64,000 bases of DNA, taken from contig JAEUTY010000040.1 of the NCBI GenBank assembly GCA_016787805.1, positions 1 through 64,000 of the forward strand, given 5' to 3'. This document shows positions 53,503-62,296 of the stretch, piece after piece; the stretch's first letter is position 1; each line of letters opens with the position of its first letter. The translations under genes and the position numbers were made by a program. Under the pieces are notes generated by a model. The model made no database searches. It saw nothing but the letters and a program-made list of their open reading frames with translations, and was not told where the DNA came from. Source of the DNA: Flavobacterium sp. Its GTDB lineage: Bacteria > Bacteroidota > Bacteroidia > Flavobacteriales > Flavobacteriaceae.

Positions 53503-54288
53503 TTAAACGGTTCCAGTATATCCTTTCATGATTCCACGTGATGAGTTTCGGATGAAAAGTAAAATTTCGTCACGTTCGGGTGTTGCTTCCATTTCAGCTT
53601 CAATTATAGCGACAGCTTGTGACGTATTGTAATTTTTTTGATACAAAATTCGGTATATATCTTGAATTTCTCTAATTTTTTCGGTAGAAAAACCTCGTCT
53701 TCTTAATCCGACTGAATTAATTCCAACATACGATAGTGGTTCTTTGGCAGCTTTAGTATATGGCGGAACATCTTTACGAACCAAAGATCCTCCAGAAATC
53801 ATTGCATGATCACCAATTTGAATAAATTGATGCACAGCTGCTAAACCGCCAATTATGGCAAAATTACCAACTTGAACGTGACCCGCTAATGCTACTCCGT
53901 TAACAATAATTGCGTTATCTCCCACATGGCAATCGTGTGCAATGTGAGCTGTTGCCATAATTAAACAATTATTACCAATTTTGGTTTGGCCAGACGCGAT
54001 TGTTCCTCTATTAATTGTAACGCACTCTCTAATAGTAACATTATCACCAATTACCGCAAGTGATTCTTCACCACCAAATTTCAAATCTTGAGGTACTGCT
54101 GCGATAACTGCACCTGGAAATATATTGCAATTTTTACCAATTCGAGCTCCTTCCATGATGGTTACATTTGATCCAATCCATGTACCATCGCCAATAACGA
54201 CATTGTTATGGATAGTTGTAAATGGCTCAATTACAACGTTTTTTGCAATTTTTGCACCAGGGTGAACGTAAGCTAAAGGTTGATTCAT
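53503..54288 (-). CDS. lpxA: UDP-N-acetylglucosamine O-acyltransferase
   Basis: First enzyme of lipid A synthesis, 261 residues, a trimeric left-handed beta-helix. Hexapeptide repeats are visible ('IGDGTWIGSNVTIMEGARIG', 'LIMATAHIAHDCHVGDNAII'), the catalytic His region is 'AHIAHDCHVG', and the C-terminal helical domain is 'INSVGLRRRGFSTEKIREIQ'. The position in the cluster lpxD-lpxC/fabZ-lpxA matches other Bacteroidota. Confidence 0.95.
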   Translation of the reverse strand: MNQPLAYVHPGAKIAKNVVIEPFTTIHNNVVIGDGTWIGSNVTIMEGARIGKNCNIFPGAVIAAVPQDLKFGGEESLAVIGDNVTIRECVTINRGTIASGQTKIGNNCLIMATAHIAHDCHVGDNAIIVNGVALAGHVQVGNFAIIGGLAAVHQFIQIGDHAMISGGSLVRKDVPPYTKAAKEPLSYVGINSVGLRRRGFSTEKIREIQDIYRILYQKNYNTSQAVAIIEAEMEATPERDEILLFIRNSSRGIMKGYTGTV

Positions 54289-54291
54289 TCT

Positions 54292-54356
54292 TTAATTGTT
54301 TATGGTTTATTGTTTATCGTTCATAGTAAAAACAACCACAAACTACAAACAATGAA
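54292..54356. repeat. GTTTATG/GTTTATT inverted spacer repeat
   Basis: TTGTTTATGGTTTATTGTTT and an imperfect inverse (AAACTACAAACAATGAAC type) fill the lpxA/lpxC spacer. 7-nt unit GTTTATx. Confidence 0.6.
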
Positions 54357-54363
54357 CTTATTA

Positions 54364-55752
54364 TTATTGATTTTTAGCAATTTGCGCCATTAATTCGGCT
54401 TCAGCAACCAATTTACCATTGGCGTAAGCACTAGCTTGCATATGACAGATTCCACGACGAATTGGCGAAATCAAATCGCATTTGAATACCAAAGTATCAC
54501 CTGGTAAAACTTTATGCTTAAATTTTACATTGTCGATTTTCATGAAATAAGTCAAATAATTTTCAGGATCAGGCACCGAACTTAAAATCAATATTCCACC
54601 AGTTTGTGCCATGGCTTCAATAATCAAAACACCAGGCATTACTGGTGCTCCAGGAAAATGTCCAACGAAAAAATCTTCATTCATAGTGACATTTTTCAAT
54701 CCGACTACACAACTTTCAGACATTTCCAAAATTTTATCTACCAATAAAAATGGTGGACGATGAGGCAACATGGCCATAATTTTGGTAATGTCCATCAAAG
54801 GCTCTTTGTGCAAATCGAATGTTGGGATTTGATTTCTTTGATCGATTTTGATGATTTTTGAGAGTTTTTTGGCAAATTGTGTATTCACAAAATGGCCTGG
54901 CTTATTGGCAATTACTTTTCCTTTGATTCGAGTTCCGATTAATGCTAAATCACCTACAACATCAAGTAATTTGTGACGAGCTGCTTCATTGGGATAATGC
55001 AAAGTAAGATTATCTAAAATTCCATTTGGTTTCACTGAAATAGAATCTTTACCAAAAGCAACCTTTAAATTTTCGATAGTTTTAGGCGAAATTTCTTTAT
55101 CTACATAAACGATAGCATTGTTTAAATCGCCTCCTTTTATTAATCCATTATCTAATAAAGTCTCTAATTCGTGTAAGAAACTGAAAGTCCTTGAATCTGC
55201 TATTTCAGTTTTAAATTCAGCAATATTTTTCATTGTTGCGTTCTGAGTACCAAGTACTTTAGTACCAAAATCAACCATGGCTGTAACTTGGTAATCATCG
55301 GCTGGCATTACTATAATTTCGCTTCCTGTAGCTTCATCTAAAAATGAAATTACTTCTTTAACCACATAGTATTTGCGTTCAGCATCTTGCTCAACAACGC
55401 CAGCTTTTTCAATAGCTTCAACAAAATATTTCGAAGAACCATCCATAATTGGCGGCTCCGATTCATTCAACTCTATAATTACATTGTCGACATCGCAACC
55501 CACAAAAGCAGCCAAAACATGCTCAGAAGTTTGAATTTTTACGCCTAATTTTTCAAGATTAGTTCCGCGTTGTGTATTGACAACGTAATTAGCATCGGCT
55601 TCAATAACAGGACATCCTTCTAAATCAACTCTTACAAAAGTATAGCCATTATTGACTGGTGCAGGTTTAAACGTCATTTTGACTTCTTTTCCTGTGTGCA
55701 ACCCAACTCCAGTTAGTGAAATTTCACTAGCGATGGTTTTTTGTTTAACCAT
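54364..55752 (-). CDS. Bifunctional LpxC / FabZ fusion
   Basis: Fusion of 462 residues. Residues 1-300 are LpxC, the zinc UDP-3-O-acyl-GlcNAc deacetylase: 'SLTGVGLHTGKEVKMTF', 'EHVLAAFVGCDVDNVIIEL' (His ligand), 'PPIMDGSSKYFVEAI', and 'RHKLLDVVGDLALIG' (His and Asp ligands). Residues about 315-462 are FabZ, the 3-hydroxyacyl-ACP dehydratase: 'MLPHRPPFLLVDKILEM' and 'GHFPGAPVMPGVLIIEAMAQ' (catalytic His and Glu). The fusion is normal for Bacteroidota and couples lipid A and fatty acid synthesis. No symbol given because it covers two enzymes (lpxC/fabZ). Confidence 0.96.
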   Translation of the reverse strand: MVKQKTIASEISLTGVGLHTGKEVKMTFKPAPVNNGYTFVRVDLEGCPVIEADANYVVNTQRGTNLEKLGVKIQTSEHVLAAFVGCDVDNVIIELNESEPPIMDGSSKYFVEAIEKAGVVEQDAERKYYVVKEVISFLDEATGSEIIVMPADDYQVTAMVDFGTKVLGTQNATMKNIAEFKTEIADSRTFSFLHELETLLDNGLIKGGDLNNAIVYVDKEISPKTIENLKVAFGKDSISVKPNGILDNLTLHYPNEAARHKLLDVVGDLALIGTRIKGKVIANKPGHFVNTQFAKKLSKIIKIDQRNQIPTFDLHKEPLMDITKIMAMLPHRPPFLLVDKILEMSESCVVGLKNVTMNEDFFVGHFPGAPVMPGVLIIEAMAQTGGILILSSVPDPENYLTYFMKIDNVKFKHKVLPGDTLVFKCDLISPIRRGICHMQASAYANGKLVAEAELMAQIAKNQ

Positions 55753-55771
55753 GATATTTATTCTATTTGTA

Positions 55772-56791
55772 TTATTCTAATTTTTTCTTTAAATCATCGA
55801 TATCAGCAACAATTTTTGGCAAGTTTCTGAAATGCACGTACGATTTATTCCAATCGCCATAATTAAAAGCAGGTGAACCTTGAATCGTCTCACCGTCTTT
55901 AACATTTTTACCAATTCCCGATTGCGCTTGAATACGAACATTATCTCCAATTACGATGTGCCCGGCAAAACCAACTTGCCCGCCAATTTGGCAATTTTTA
56001 CCTATTTTGGTTGAACCTGCAATTCCTGTTTGAGCTGCAATCACTGTGTTTTCACCAATTTCTACATTGTGAGCAATTTGAATTTGATTGTCCAACTTCA
56101 CTCCTCTTCGAATTATTGTTGACCCTAAAGTAGCTCTATCAATGGTTGTACAAGAACCTACCTCAACATTGTCTTCTAAAATTACATTTCCAATTTGCGG
56201 TATTTTACTATACGTTCCGTCTTCAGAAGGAGCGAAACCAAATCCGTCGGACCCAATTATTGTTCCTGAATGAATCGTGCAAAAGTTGCCTATTTCGGTT
56301 TCTGAGTAAATTCGTACACCCGCAAAAAACACACAATTATCTCCGATAGTCACATTATCACCAATAAAAGTGTTGGGATATATTTTGACATTGTTCCCAA
56401 TTTTTACATTTTTACCAATATAACTAAAACTTCCCAAGTACAAATTTTCGCCATAAGTAACATTTTCAGAAATCACGGAAGGCTGTTCGATGCCTGATTT
56501 CATTAACTTTACTTGATTGTAATACTCTAGTAATTTGGAAAAAGACTTGTAAGCGTCTTCCACTTTTATCAAAGTTGTTTTTATGGGTTGTTCGGGCTCA
56601 AATGTTTGATTGACTATCGTAATAGAAGCCTCAGTAGTATAAATGAAATTTTGGTATTTGGGATTGGCTAAAAAAGTTAATGAACCATTGGTTCCTTCTT
56701 CAATTTTAGCTAATTTATAGACTTCAGCATTAGGATTTCCTACTACTTCGCCTTCAAGTATTCCCGCTATTTGTTCGGCTGTAAATTTCAT
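55772..56791 (-). CDS. lpxD: UDP-3-O-acylglucosamine N-acyltransferase
   Basis: Third step of lipid A synthesis, 339 residues. The N-terminal uridine-binding domain ('KFTAEQIAGILEGEVVGNPN', 'TFLANPKYQNFIYTTEASIT') is followed by hexapeptide repeats ('IGDNVTIGDNCVFFAGVRIY', 'IGSDGFGFAPSEDGTYSKIP') with the catalytic His in 'QIAHNVEIGENTVIAAQTG', and the C-terminal helix 'FRNLPKIVADIDDLKKKL'. This is the canonical LpxD of the operon; a second one is at 51899-52834. Confidence 0.96.
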   Translation of the reverse strand: MKFTAEQIAGILEGEVVGNPNAEVYKLAKIEEGTNGSLTFLANPKYQNFIYTTEASITIVNQTFEPEQPIKTTLIKVEDAYKSFSKLLEYYNQVKLMKSGIEQPSVISENVTYGENLYLGSFSYIGKNVKIGNNVKIYPNTFIGDNVTIGDNCVFFAGVRIYSETEIGNFCTIHSGTIIGSDGFGFAPSEDGTYSKIPQIGNVILEDNVEVGSCTTIDRATLGSTIIRRGVKLDNQIQIAHNVEIGENTVIAAQTGIAGSTKIGKNCQIGGQVGFAGHIVIGDNVRIQAQSGIGKNVKDGETIQGSPAFNYGDWNKSYVHFRNLPKIVADIDDLKKKLE

Positions 56792-56828
56792 CTGGGCAAA
56801 AATATAAAATTTAATTAAATTGCTGTCA

Positions 56829-58058
56829 CTATAAAAGCACTTTTGGAAAACAAATAAAATATTTGGTTACTGGTTTTGACAATGCTTTTAAATGCAACTG
56901 ATCAGAAGCTTCGATAACATCTTCAATACTTTTGTCTTTTTTAACGATACTAATCGGGCCGCTATTTTTGTTATACGCCTGATTTTTGAGCTTTCCTTTG
57001 AAAACAAAATAATCTACATCCTTGGCTTCAATAGGATGCAATTGTAAAAATTGATCTTTAAGTAATTGCAATCGTTCTTTATCTGGCTTGTCTTCCGACA
57101 TTTGAATTTTGAGCAAATCACGATTGATAATCATTTTACACAAAGCACTCAAAACAAAATCCTCATTAAATTGCCAATTTTTAATAGCACTCATAATATC
57201 AACATCGTCCAATTGGGCAAATGTATCGAGAACTTTCTCGTTAAAATCAGAAAAATTGACTTTATTCTTTAAAAAGTAATTCAATGGTTTACTGCTTTCT
57301 AACTGAATATCTTTATCCGTCAGTTCTTTAGCTCGCTTTAAAATCTTCGTCAGAATAATTTCGGCAACCACACTCGTTTTATGCAAATAAGCTTGCCAAT
57401 ACATCAATCGACGGGCAACCAAAAATTTTTCTACCGAATAAATCCCTTTTTCTTCAATAACCAATTGTTCGTTCTGCACATTCATCATCTGAATCAAGCG
57501 ATCACTATTGATATTTCCTTCGGCTACTCCACTATAAAAACTGTCACGTTTTAAGTAATCCATTCGGTCCATGTCCAACTGACTTGAAATCAGTTGATAG
57601 AAAAAATGACGATGGTATTCGCCTTTAAAAATTTGAATTGCCAACGACAATTTGCCTTCAAACTCAACATTCAAAGCATGCATAAATAAGAGTGAAATCT
57701 CCTCGTGATGTACATTTTCGACGATACTATTTTCCATTGCGTGCGAAAAAGGTCCATGTCCAATATCGTGCAACAAAATGGCAATTAAAAGTCCGTTTGC
57801 CTCATCTTCAGAAATAGTGACACCTTTAAATCGCAAAGTTTCGATTGCTTTTTGCATAATATGCATACAACCAATGGCATGATGGAAACGTGTGTGGTGC
57901 GCACCTGGATAAACCAAATACGACATTCCCATTTGCGAAATGCGTCTGAGGCGTTGAAAATAAGGATGTTGAATTAAATCGTAAATTAAAGTATTCGGAA
58001 TGGTGATAAAACCATAAATAGGATCATTAAAAATTTTAAGCTTGTTGGTAGAATTCAA
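56829..58058 (-). CDS. HD-domain phosphohydrolase (dGTPase-like)
   Basis: Protein of 409 residues with a metal-dependent HD domain: 'DPIYGFITIPNTLIYDLIQH', 'QRLRRISQMGMSYLVYPGAH' with His in 'HTRFHHAIGCMHIM', the HD pair in 'IAILLHDIGHGPFSHAME', and Asp in 'QLDMDRMDYLKRDS'. Relatives are dNTP triphosphohydrolase-like/deoxyguanosinetriphosphate hydrolases of the SamHD1 branch. It precedes the lipid A genes and probably has its own promoter (-7 box at 58078). Confidence 0.9.
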   Translation of the reverse strand: MNSTNKLKIFNDPIYGFITIPNTLIYDLIQHPYFQRLRRISQMGMSYLVYPGAHHTRFHHAIGCMHIMQKAIETLRFKGVTISEDEANGLLIAILLHDIGHGPFSHAMENSIVENVHHEEISLLFMHALNVEFEGKLSLAIQIFKGEYHRHFFYQLISSQLDMDRMDYLKRDSFYSGVAEGNINSDRLIQMMNVQNEQLVIEEKGIYSVEKFLVARRLMYWQAYLHKTSVVAEIILTKILKRAKELTDKDIQLESSKPLNYFLKNKVNFSDFNEKVLDTFAQLDDVDIMSAIKNWQFNEDFVLSALCKMIINRDLLKIQMSEDKPDKERLQLLKDQFLQLHPIEAKDVDYFVFKGKLKNQAYNKNSGPISIVKKDKSIEDVIEASDQLHLKALSKPVTKYFICFPKVLL

Positions 58059-58077
58059 AACAGTTTATTTATAGTAA

Positions 58078-58085
58078 CAAATGTA
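58078..58085 (-). promoter_or_regulatory. Candidate -7 box for the HD-hydrolase gene
   Basis: Minus strand TACATTTG, matching TAnnTTTG, 19 bp upstream of the ATG; a TTG lies 14 bp further upstream, shorter than the usual spacing. Confidence 0.5.
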
Positions 58086-58152
58086 AGTAAATTTATGTGC
58101 AAAAAAAATGCTTCATTTTTTGAACCCTTGTGAGTACAACTTTATCAAAATG

Positions 58153-58178
58153 TAAAGACGCACGGTTGCGCGTCTTTA
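58153..58178 (-). terminator. Hairpin between the M13 peptidase and HD-hydrolase genes
   Basis: AAAGACGC / GCGTCTTT stem (8 bp) with loop ACGGTTGC; on the minus strand the stem is followed by TACATTTTG. Either the terminator of the HD-hydrolase/upstream transcript or a GACGC-type palindromic repeat. Confidence 0.6.
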
Positions 58179-58207
58179 TTATACTATTTTAATTGAAACC
58201 TAATTTT

Positions 58208-60244
58208 CTACCAAATCACAACACGTTCATTTTCAGGAACAAACATTTTGTTGTTTGGTTTTACATTAAAGGTTTCATAAAACTCTTTGAGGTTACTTAA
58301 AGGCCCAATAATTCTAAATTTGGCTGGCGAATGAACGTCGGTCATTACTTGTTGCGCCAAGGCTTCTTTATTGGTATTGACCATCCAAGCATAAGCATAC
58401 GACAAAAAGTAACGTTGGTTCGGAGTTAAACCACTAATTTTTTCATTGTTTTTGAATTGTTTGGTTTTTTTAAAGGCCTCATAACCCATTACAACTCCAC
58501 CTAAATCGGCAATATTTTCACCTTGCGTGGCATCACCGTTAACAAACTTATTATCAACTACATTGTATTTATTAAATTGCTGGACTATTAGTTTCGTTTT
58601 CGCGTTAAATTTTTTCAAATCTTCGGCTGTCCACCAGTTTTTTAAGTTTCCTTTGTCATCGTATTGACTTCCCTGATCGTCAAATCCGTGGGTGATTTCG
58701 TGGCCAAAAGTTGAACCTCCAATTATACCATACAATACGGCATCGTCGGGCATTCTTCCTTCAAAACCTGGCACAATAATATTACATGCTGGCACACAAA
58801 TTTCGTTGTTACTTGGGTTGTAATAAGCATTGTAGGTTTGAGGAAACATTCCCCACTCGGTTCTATCAACAGGTTTACCATATTTTGACGCCATATCATT
58901 GTAGTACCATTGATTTACCGAAATTACATTTTTACAATACGAATTACGCTCAATAATTACACTACTCATGTCTTTCCACTTATCAGGATAACCCACTTTC
59001 ATAACTACCTTACTCAATTTGTAAAGTGCTTTCTTTTTTGTGGCTTCACTCATCCAATCGAGTTTTTTGATGTGTTCAGCATAAACATCACGAACGTTAT
59101 TTCCAATTTCAAGCAATTTTTCTTTTGATCCTTTTGGCAAATATTCTTCAACGTATACTTGACCAATTAATTCACCCAATGAACTATTGGTTTGTTCCAC
59201 AATTCGTTTCCATCTTGGGCGTTGTTCTTTTACTCCACTCATAACGGTTGAATAAAAATAAAAGTTTTGCTCTTCAAAGCTTTTATCCAAATAACCCGCA
59301 TAAGTATTAACTAAATCCCATTTCAAATAGGTTTTCCAATCCTCAACCGAGTACGATTGTAACATAACATTCAATGCTTTGTAAAATTCAGGCTGACCCA
59401 CAATGACTGAATCTGCATTTTTAACACGCAACGAAACCAACATTTTGTCCCAAGGAATGTTGGGTGTAAGAGCCGAAAATTGTGCCACACTCATTTTATT
59501 GTAATTCTTCAATGGATCGCGTAATGCTTCTATTTTGCGTGAAGCCTTGGCTAAATCGGTTTCAATCTTCATGATCACATTCGCGCTTTTTGATGCAACT
59601 TCGGCTTTCTCTCCAGACAGTTCCATCATTTTTTGCAAATGCTTGACATATTCATTTCTAATTTTAACAGTAGGTTCATCGGTATTAAAATAATAATCAC
59701 GTTGCCCTAATCCTAATCCGCCTTGCGAAAAGAATAATGCGTTTTTAGAACTGTTTTTATCATCTTGCCCAACATAAAACCCAAAACCAGGGTGAGCGCC
59801 TACTGTATGCATGTAAGCCATTGTAGCTAAAACTCCTTGAACATCTATCACCGAATTTATACGCGCTAACTCTTGCTTCAGTGGCTTAATTCCAGCTTTG
59901 TTTATGGCTAGCGAGTCCATTCCAGAAGCATAAAAATCACCAATTTTTTGTTTGTTACTACCTTTCAATGCATCATCATCTTTCGCTGCTTCTTCACATA
60001 TATTTTTGATTTGTTTGTCGATAGTATCTTGTATCATTCTAAAAATACCATTGCTACGCTCAGTAGCCGGAATTGGATTGCGTTTGAACCATCCACCGTT
60101 GGCATACTGAAAAAAATCGTCAGCTGGATTTACCGTTGTGTCTCTATTAGTTAGTAATGGATCAACAAATGCGGTTTCTTTTTTGGAACAACTTGCCAAA
60201 AGAATTGCAAATAGTACTATTGAAAGTTTTGGAATAAATTTCAT
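58208..60244 (-). CDS. M13-family metalloendopeptidase (neprilysin-like)
   Basis: Lipoprotein of 678 residues (lipobox 'ILLASCSKKE'). The M13 N-terminal domain has 'DDFFQYANGGWFKRNPIPAT', and the C-terminal catalytic domain has 'GGSTFGHEITHGFDDQGSQY' with zinc ligands His515 and His519 and Glu516 as catalyst, then 'GENIADLGGVVMGYEAFK' with the third ligand Glu. It ends 'VKPNNKMFVPENERVVIW', the typical C-terminal Trp. Acts on periplasmic or extracellular peptides. Confidence 0.95.
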   Translation of the reverse strand: MKFIPKLSIVLFAILLASCSKKETAFVDPLLTNRDTTVNPADDFFQYANGGWFKRNPIPATERSNGIFRMIQDTIDKQIKNICEEAAKDDDALKGSNKQKIGDFYASGMDSLAINKAGIKPLKQELARINSVIDVQGVLATMAYMHTVGAHPGFGFYVGQDDKNSSKNALFFSQGGLGLGQRDYYFNTDEPTVKIRNEYVKHLQKMMELSGEKAEVASKSANVIMKIETDLAKASRKIEALRDPLKNYNKMSVAQFSALTPNIPWDKMLVSLRVKNADSVIVGQPEFYKALNVMLQSYSVEDWKTYLKWDLVNTYAGYLDKSFEEQNFYFYSTVMSGVKEQRPRWKRIVEQTNSSLGELIGQVYVEEYLPKGSKEKLLEIGNNVRDVYAEHIKKLDWMSEATKKKALYKLSKVVMKVGYPDKWKDMSSVIIERNSYCKNVISVNQWYYNDMASKYGKPVDRTEWGMFPQTYNAYYNPSNNEICVPACNIIVPGFEGRMPDDAVLYGIIGGSTFGHEITHGFDDQGSQYDDKGNLKNWWTAEDLKKFNAKTKLIVQQFNKYNVVDNKFVNGDATQGENIADLGGVVMGYEAFKKTKQFKNNEKISGLTPNQRYFLSYAYAWMVNTNKEALAQQVMTDVHSPAKFRIIGPLSNLKEFYETFNVKPNNKMFVPENERVVIW

Positions 60245-60289
60245 ATTGATTATTTTGAGGAATGAGTAGCTTTTGGATTGAATTTGTTA

Positions 60290-60297
60290 CCAAAAGT
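60290..60297 (-). promoter_or_regulatory. Candidate -7 box for the M13 peptidase gene
   Basis: Minus strand TACTTTTG, matching TAnnTTTG, 46 bp upstream of the start; no -33 TTG at the usual distance. Confidence 0.45.
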
Positions 60298-60321
60298 ATA
60301 AAAAATTTGTGAGATTTAGTT

Positions 60322-60466
60322 GAAGCTATTTCCAGCTATCCGTTACAAGTCCTCAGCCTAAATCGTGTTTTTGTAAGTCGCGCGCCAGCTTCCGTTGGTC
60401 GCTTTCGCACGCCAACAAAAAACTACATTTTAGTCTTGCGGGCTTTCCACTGCTATCTGGGCTAGG
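60322..60466 (-). repeat. Structured intergenic element, copy 2
   Basis: Minus-strand element of about 145 nt whose 5' end (CCTAGCCCAGATAGCAG) and 3' end (GGAAATAGCTTC) match the element at 30632-30740 (14/17 and 12/12 positions). Internal sequence differs and can also fold (GTTGG...CCAAC, TTTTTTGT...ACAAAAA). It lies in the 357-bp gap between the M13 and porX genes; the remaining part (60467-60601) is AT-rich and shows no convincing promoter or gene. Confidence 0.75.
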
Positions 60467-60601
60467 CAATTGATGTGAAATCGAATCGTAAATCCAGATG
60501 GCAAAATTGACTTTAAATAAAAAATTAATAGTTTATTTTTTACAATAATTTTAATACAACTGTCGTTCTATAAATAGTAAATTGCACCAAATTTAAAACA
60601 C

Positions 60602-62155
60602 ATGAGTAACATCAAAATTCTTTGGGTTGACGACGAAATCGATTTGTTAAAGCCGCACATTTTATTTTTAGAGAAAAAAAACTACGACGTAACTACTTGC
60701 AATAACGGTCGTGACGCCATTGACATCTTTGCCGAACACAATTTTGATATTGTATTTCTCGACGAAAACATGCCTGGAATGAGTGGTTTGGAAACGCTTC
60801 AAGAAATCAAAGAAAAAAAATCGTCCACACCTGTAATTATGATTACCAAAAGTGAGGAAGAATACATCATGGAAGAAGCCATCGGTTCGAAAATTGCCGA
60901 TTACTTAATCAAACCTGTAAATCCCAATCAGATTTTGTTGAGTTTGAAAAAAAACCTCGATCACTCTCGCCTAGTTTCAGAAAAAACAACTTTAGATTAC
61001 CAAAAAGAATTCCGAAAAATCGCGATGGATTTGGCCATGGTCAATTCGTACGAAGATTGGATTGAACTCTACAAAAAACTGTTGTTTTGGGAACTCGAAC
61101 TCGAAAACATCAATGATACAGGCTTAATTGATATTTTAGAATCGCAAAAAGTAGAAGCCAACTCACAATTCGGAAAATTCATCGAACGCAACTACGAAGA
61201 TTGGTACGAACCTAAAGCAGACAAACCCATTTTATCACACAATTTGTTCCGCGAATTAGTGGTACCTGAATTGGTGAAAAAAGAAAAACCTATCCTTTTT
61301 GTTGTAGTTGATAACATGCGTTACGACCAATGGAAAGCCATGGAAAATGTAGTAGGCAATTACTATAAATTAGAGAAAGAAGTACCCTATTATGCAATAT
61401 TACCAACTGCAACACAATATGCAAGAAATGCTATTTTCTCGGGTTTAACGCCGCTTGAAATGGAAAAACAATTTCCGCAATATTGGAAAAATGATGTAGA
61501 CGATGGCGGTAAAAACTTGTACGAAGGCGAATTCTTAGAAGCACATTTAAAGCGTTTAGGTTTAAACATCAAACAAGATTACTTCAAAATCACCAATTTG
61601 GCCAGCGGAAGAAAATTAGCCGACAACTTCAAAGGTTTAAAAGACAATAATTTAGTGACTGTTGTGTACAATTTCGTTGATATGTTATCGCATGCCAAAA
61701 CCGAAATGGATGTGGTAAAAGAATTGGCTTCTGATGACAAAGCGTATCGTTCGTTGACCTTGAGTTGGTTCAAAAATTCGCCTTTGTTGGAAATCATTCA
61801 ACAAGCGCAAAAACTCGGATTCAAATTAATTATTACTACAGACCACGGAACTATCAATGTAAAAAACCCATCGAAAGTAATTGGCGACAAACAAACGAGT
61901 TTGAATTTACGTTACAAAACTGGCCGAAGTTTGACTTACGAAGACAAAGACGTTTATGCAGTAAAAGATCCAAAAAAGATAGGTTTACCTGCTATTAATA
62001 TGAGTAGTTCCTACATTTTTGCTAAGAATGATTTGTTCTTGGCGTATGTAAACAATTACAATCATTACGTAAGTTATTACCGTAACACATACCAACATGG
62101 AGGAATTTCACTGGAAGAAATGATTGTACCATTCTTAGTGTTTAATCCAAAATAA
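60602..62155 (+). CDS. porX: T9SS response regulator PorX
   Basis: Response regulator of 517 residues controlling type IX secretion. The receiver domain (1-120) has the acidic pocket Asp10-Asp11 and phosphoacceptor Asp54 in 'DIVFLDENMPGMSGLET', with 'VIMITKSEEEYIM' and the Lys of 'YLIKPVNPNQI'. The C-terminal PglZ-like alkaline-phosphatase-superfamily domain (about 200-515) has 'ILFVVVDNMRYDQWKAM' (zinc Asp), 'ATQYARNAIFSG' (Thr nucleophile region), 'TDHGTINVKNPSKVIGDKQT' and a final His in 'NTYQHGGISLEEM'. In P. gingivalis the PglZ domain hydrolyses cyclic oligonucleotides. It controls export of T9SS cargo such as the proteins at 10314, 12577 and 47964. Confidence 0.96.
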   Translation: MSNIKILWVDDEIDLLKPHILFLEKKNYDVTTCNNGRDAIDIFAEHNFDIVFLDENMPGMSGLETLQEIKEKKSSTPVIMITKSEEEYIMEEAIGSKIADYLIKPVNPNQILLSLKKNLDHSRLVSEKTTLDYQKEFRKIAMDLAMVNSYEDWIELYKKLLFWELELENINDTGLIDILESQKVEANSQFGKFIERNYEDWYEPKADKPILSHNLFRELVVPELVKKEKPILFVVVDNMRYDQWKAMENVVGNYYKLEKEVPYYAILPTATQYARNAIFSGLTPLEMEKQFPQYWKNDVDDGGKNLYEGEFLEAHLKRLGLNIKQDYFKITNLASGRKLADNFKGLKDNNLVTVVYNFVDMLSHAKTEMDVVKELASDDKAYRSLTLSWFKNSPLLEIIQQAQKLGFKLIITTDHGTINVKNPSKVIGDKQTSLNLRYKTGRSLTYEDKDVYAVKDPKKIGLPAINMSSSYIFAKNDLFLAYVNNYNHYVSYYRNTYQHGGISLEEMIVPFLVFNPK

Positions 62156-62183
62156 TCCTTTAATTATTTATACTCTAACACAT

Positions 62184-62219
62184 AACCTATTATTCAAAAT
62201 TACGAATGATAGGTTTTTT
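62184..62219 (+). terminator. Terminator of porX
   Basis: Stem AACCTATTATTC / GAATGATAGGTT (12 bp, one T-G wobble) with an 8-nt loop, followed by a T-run. Confidence 0.9.
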
Positions 62220-62296
62220 ATTTAACCACTTTTGCATAGATATTTGCCTTTTAAAGTTGATTTTTTTGTATATTGGTAGCGCAATTTCATACTATC

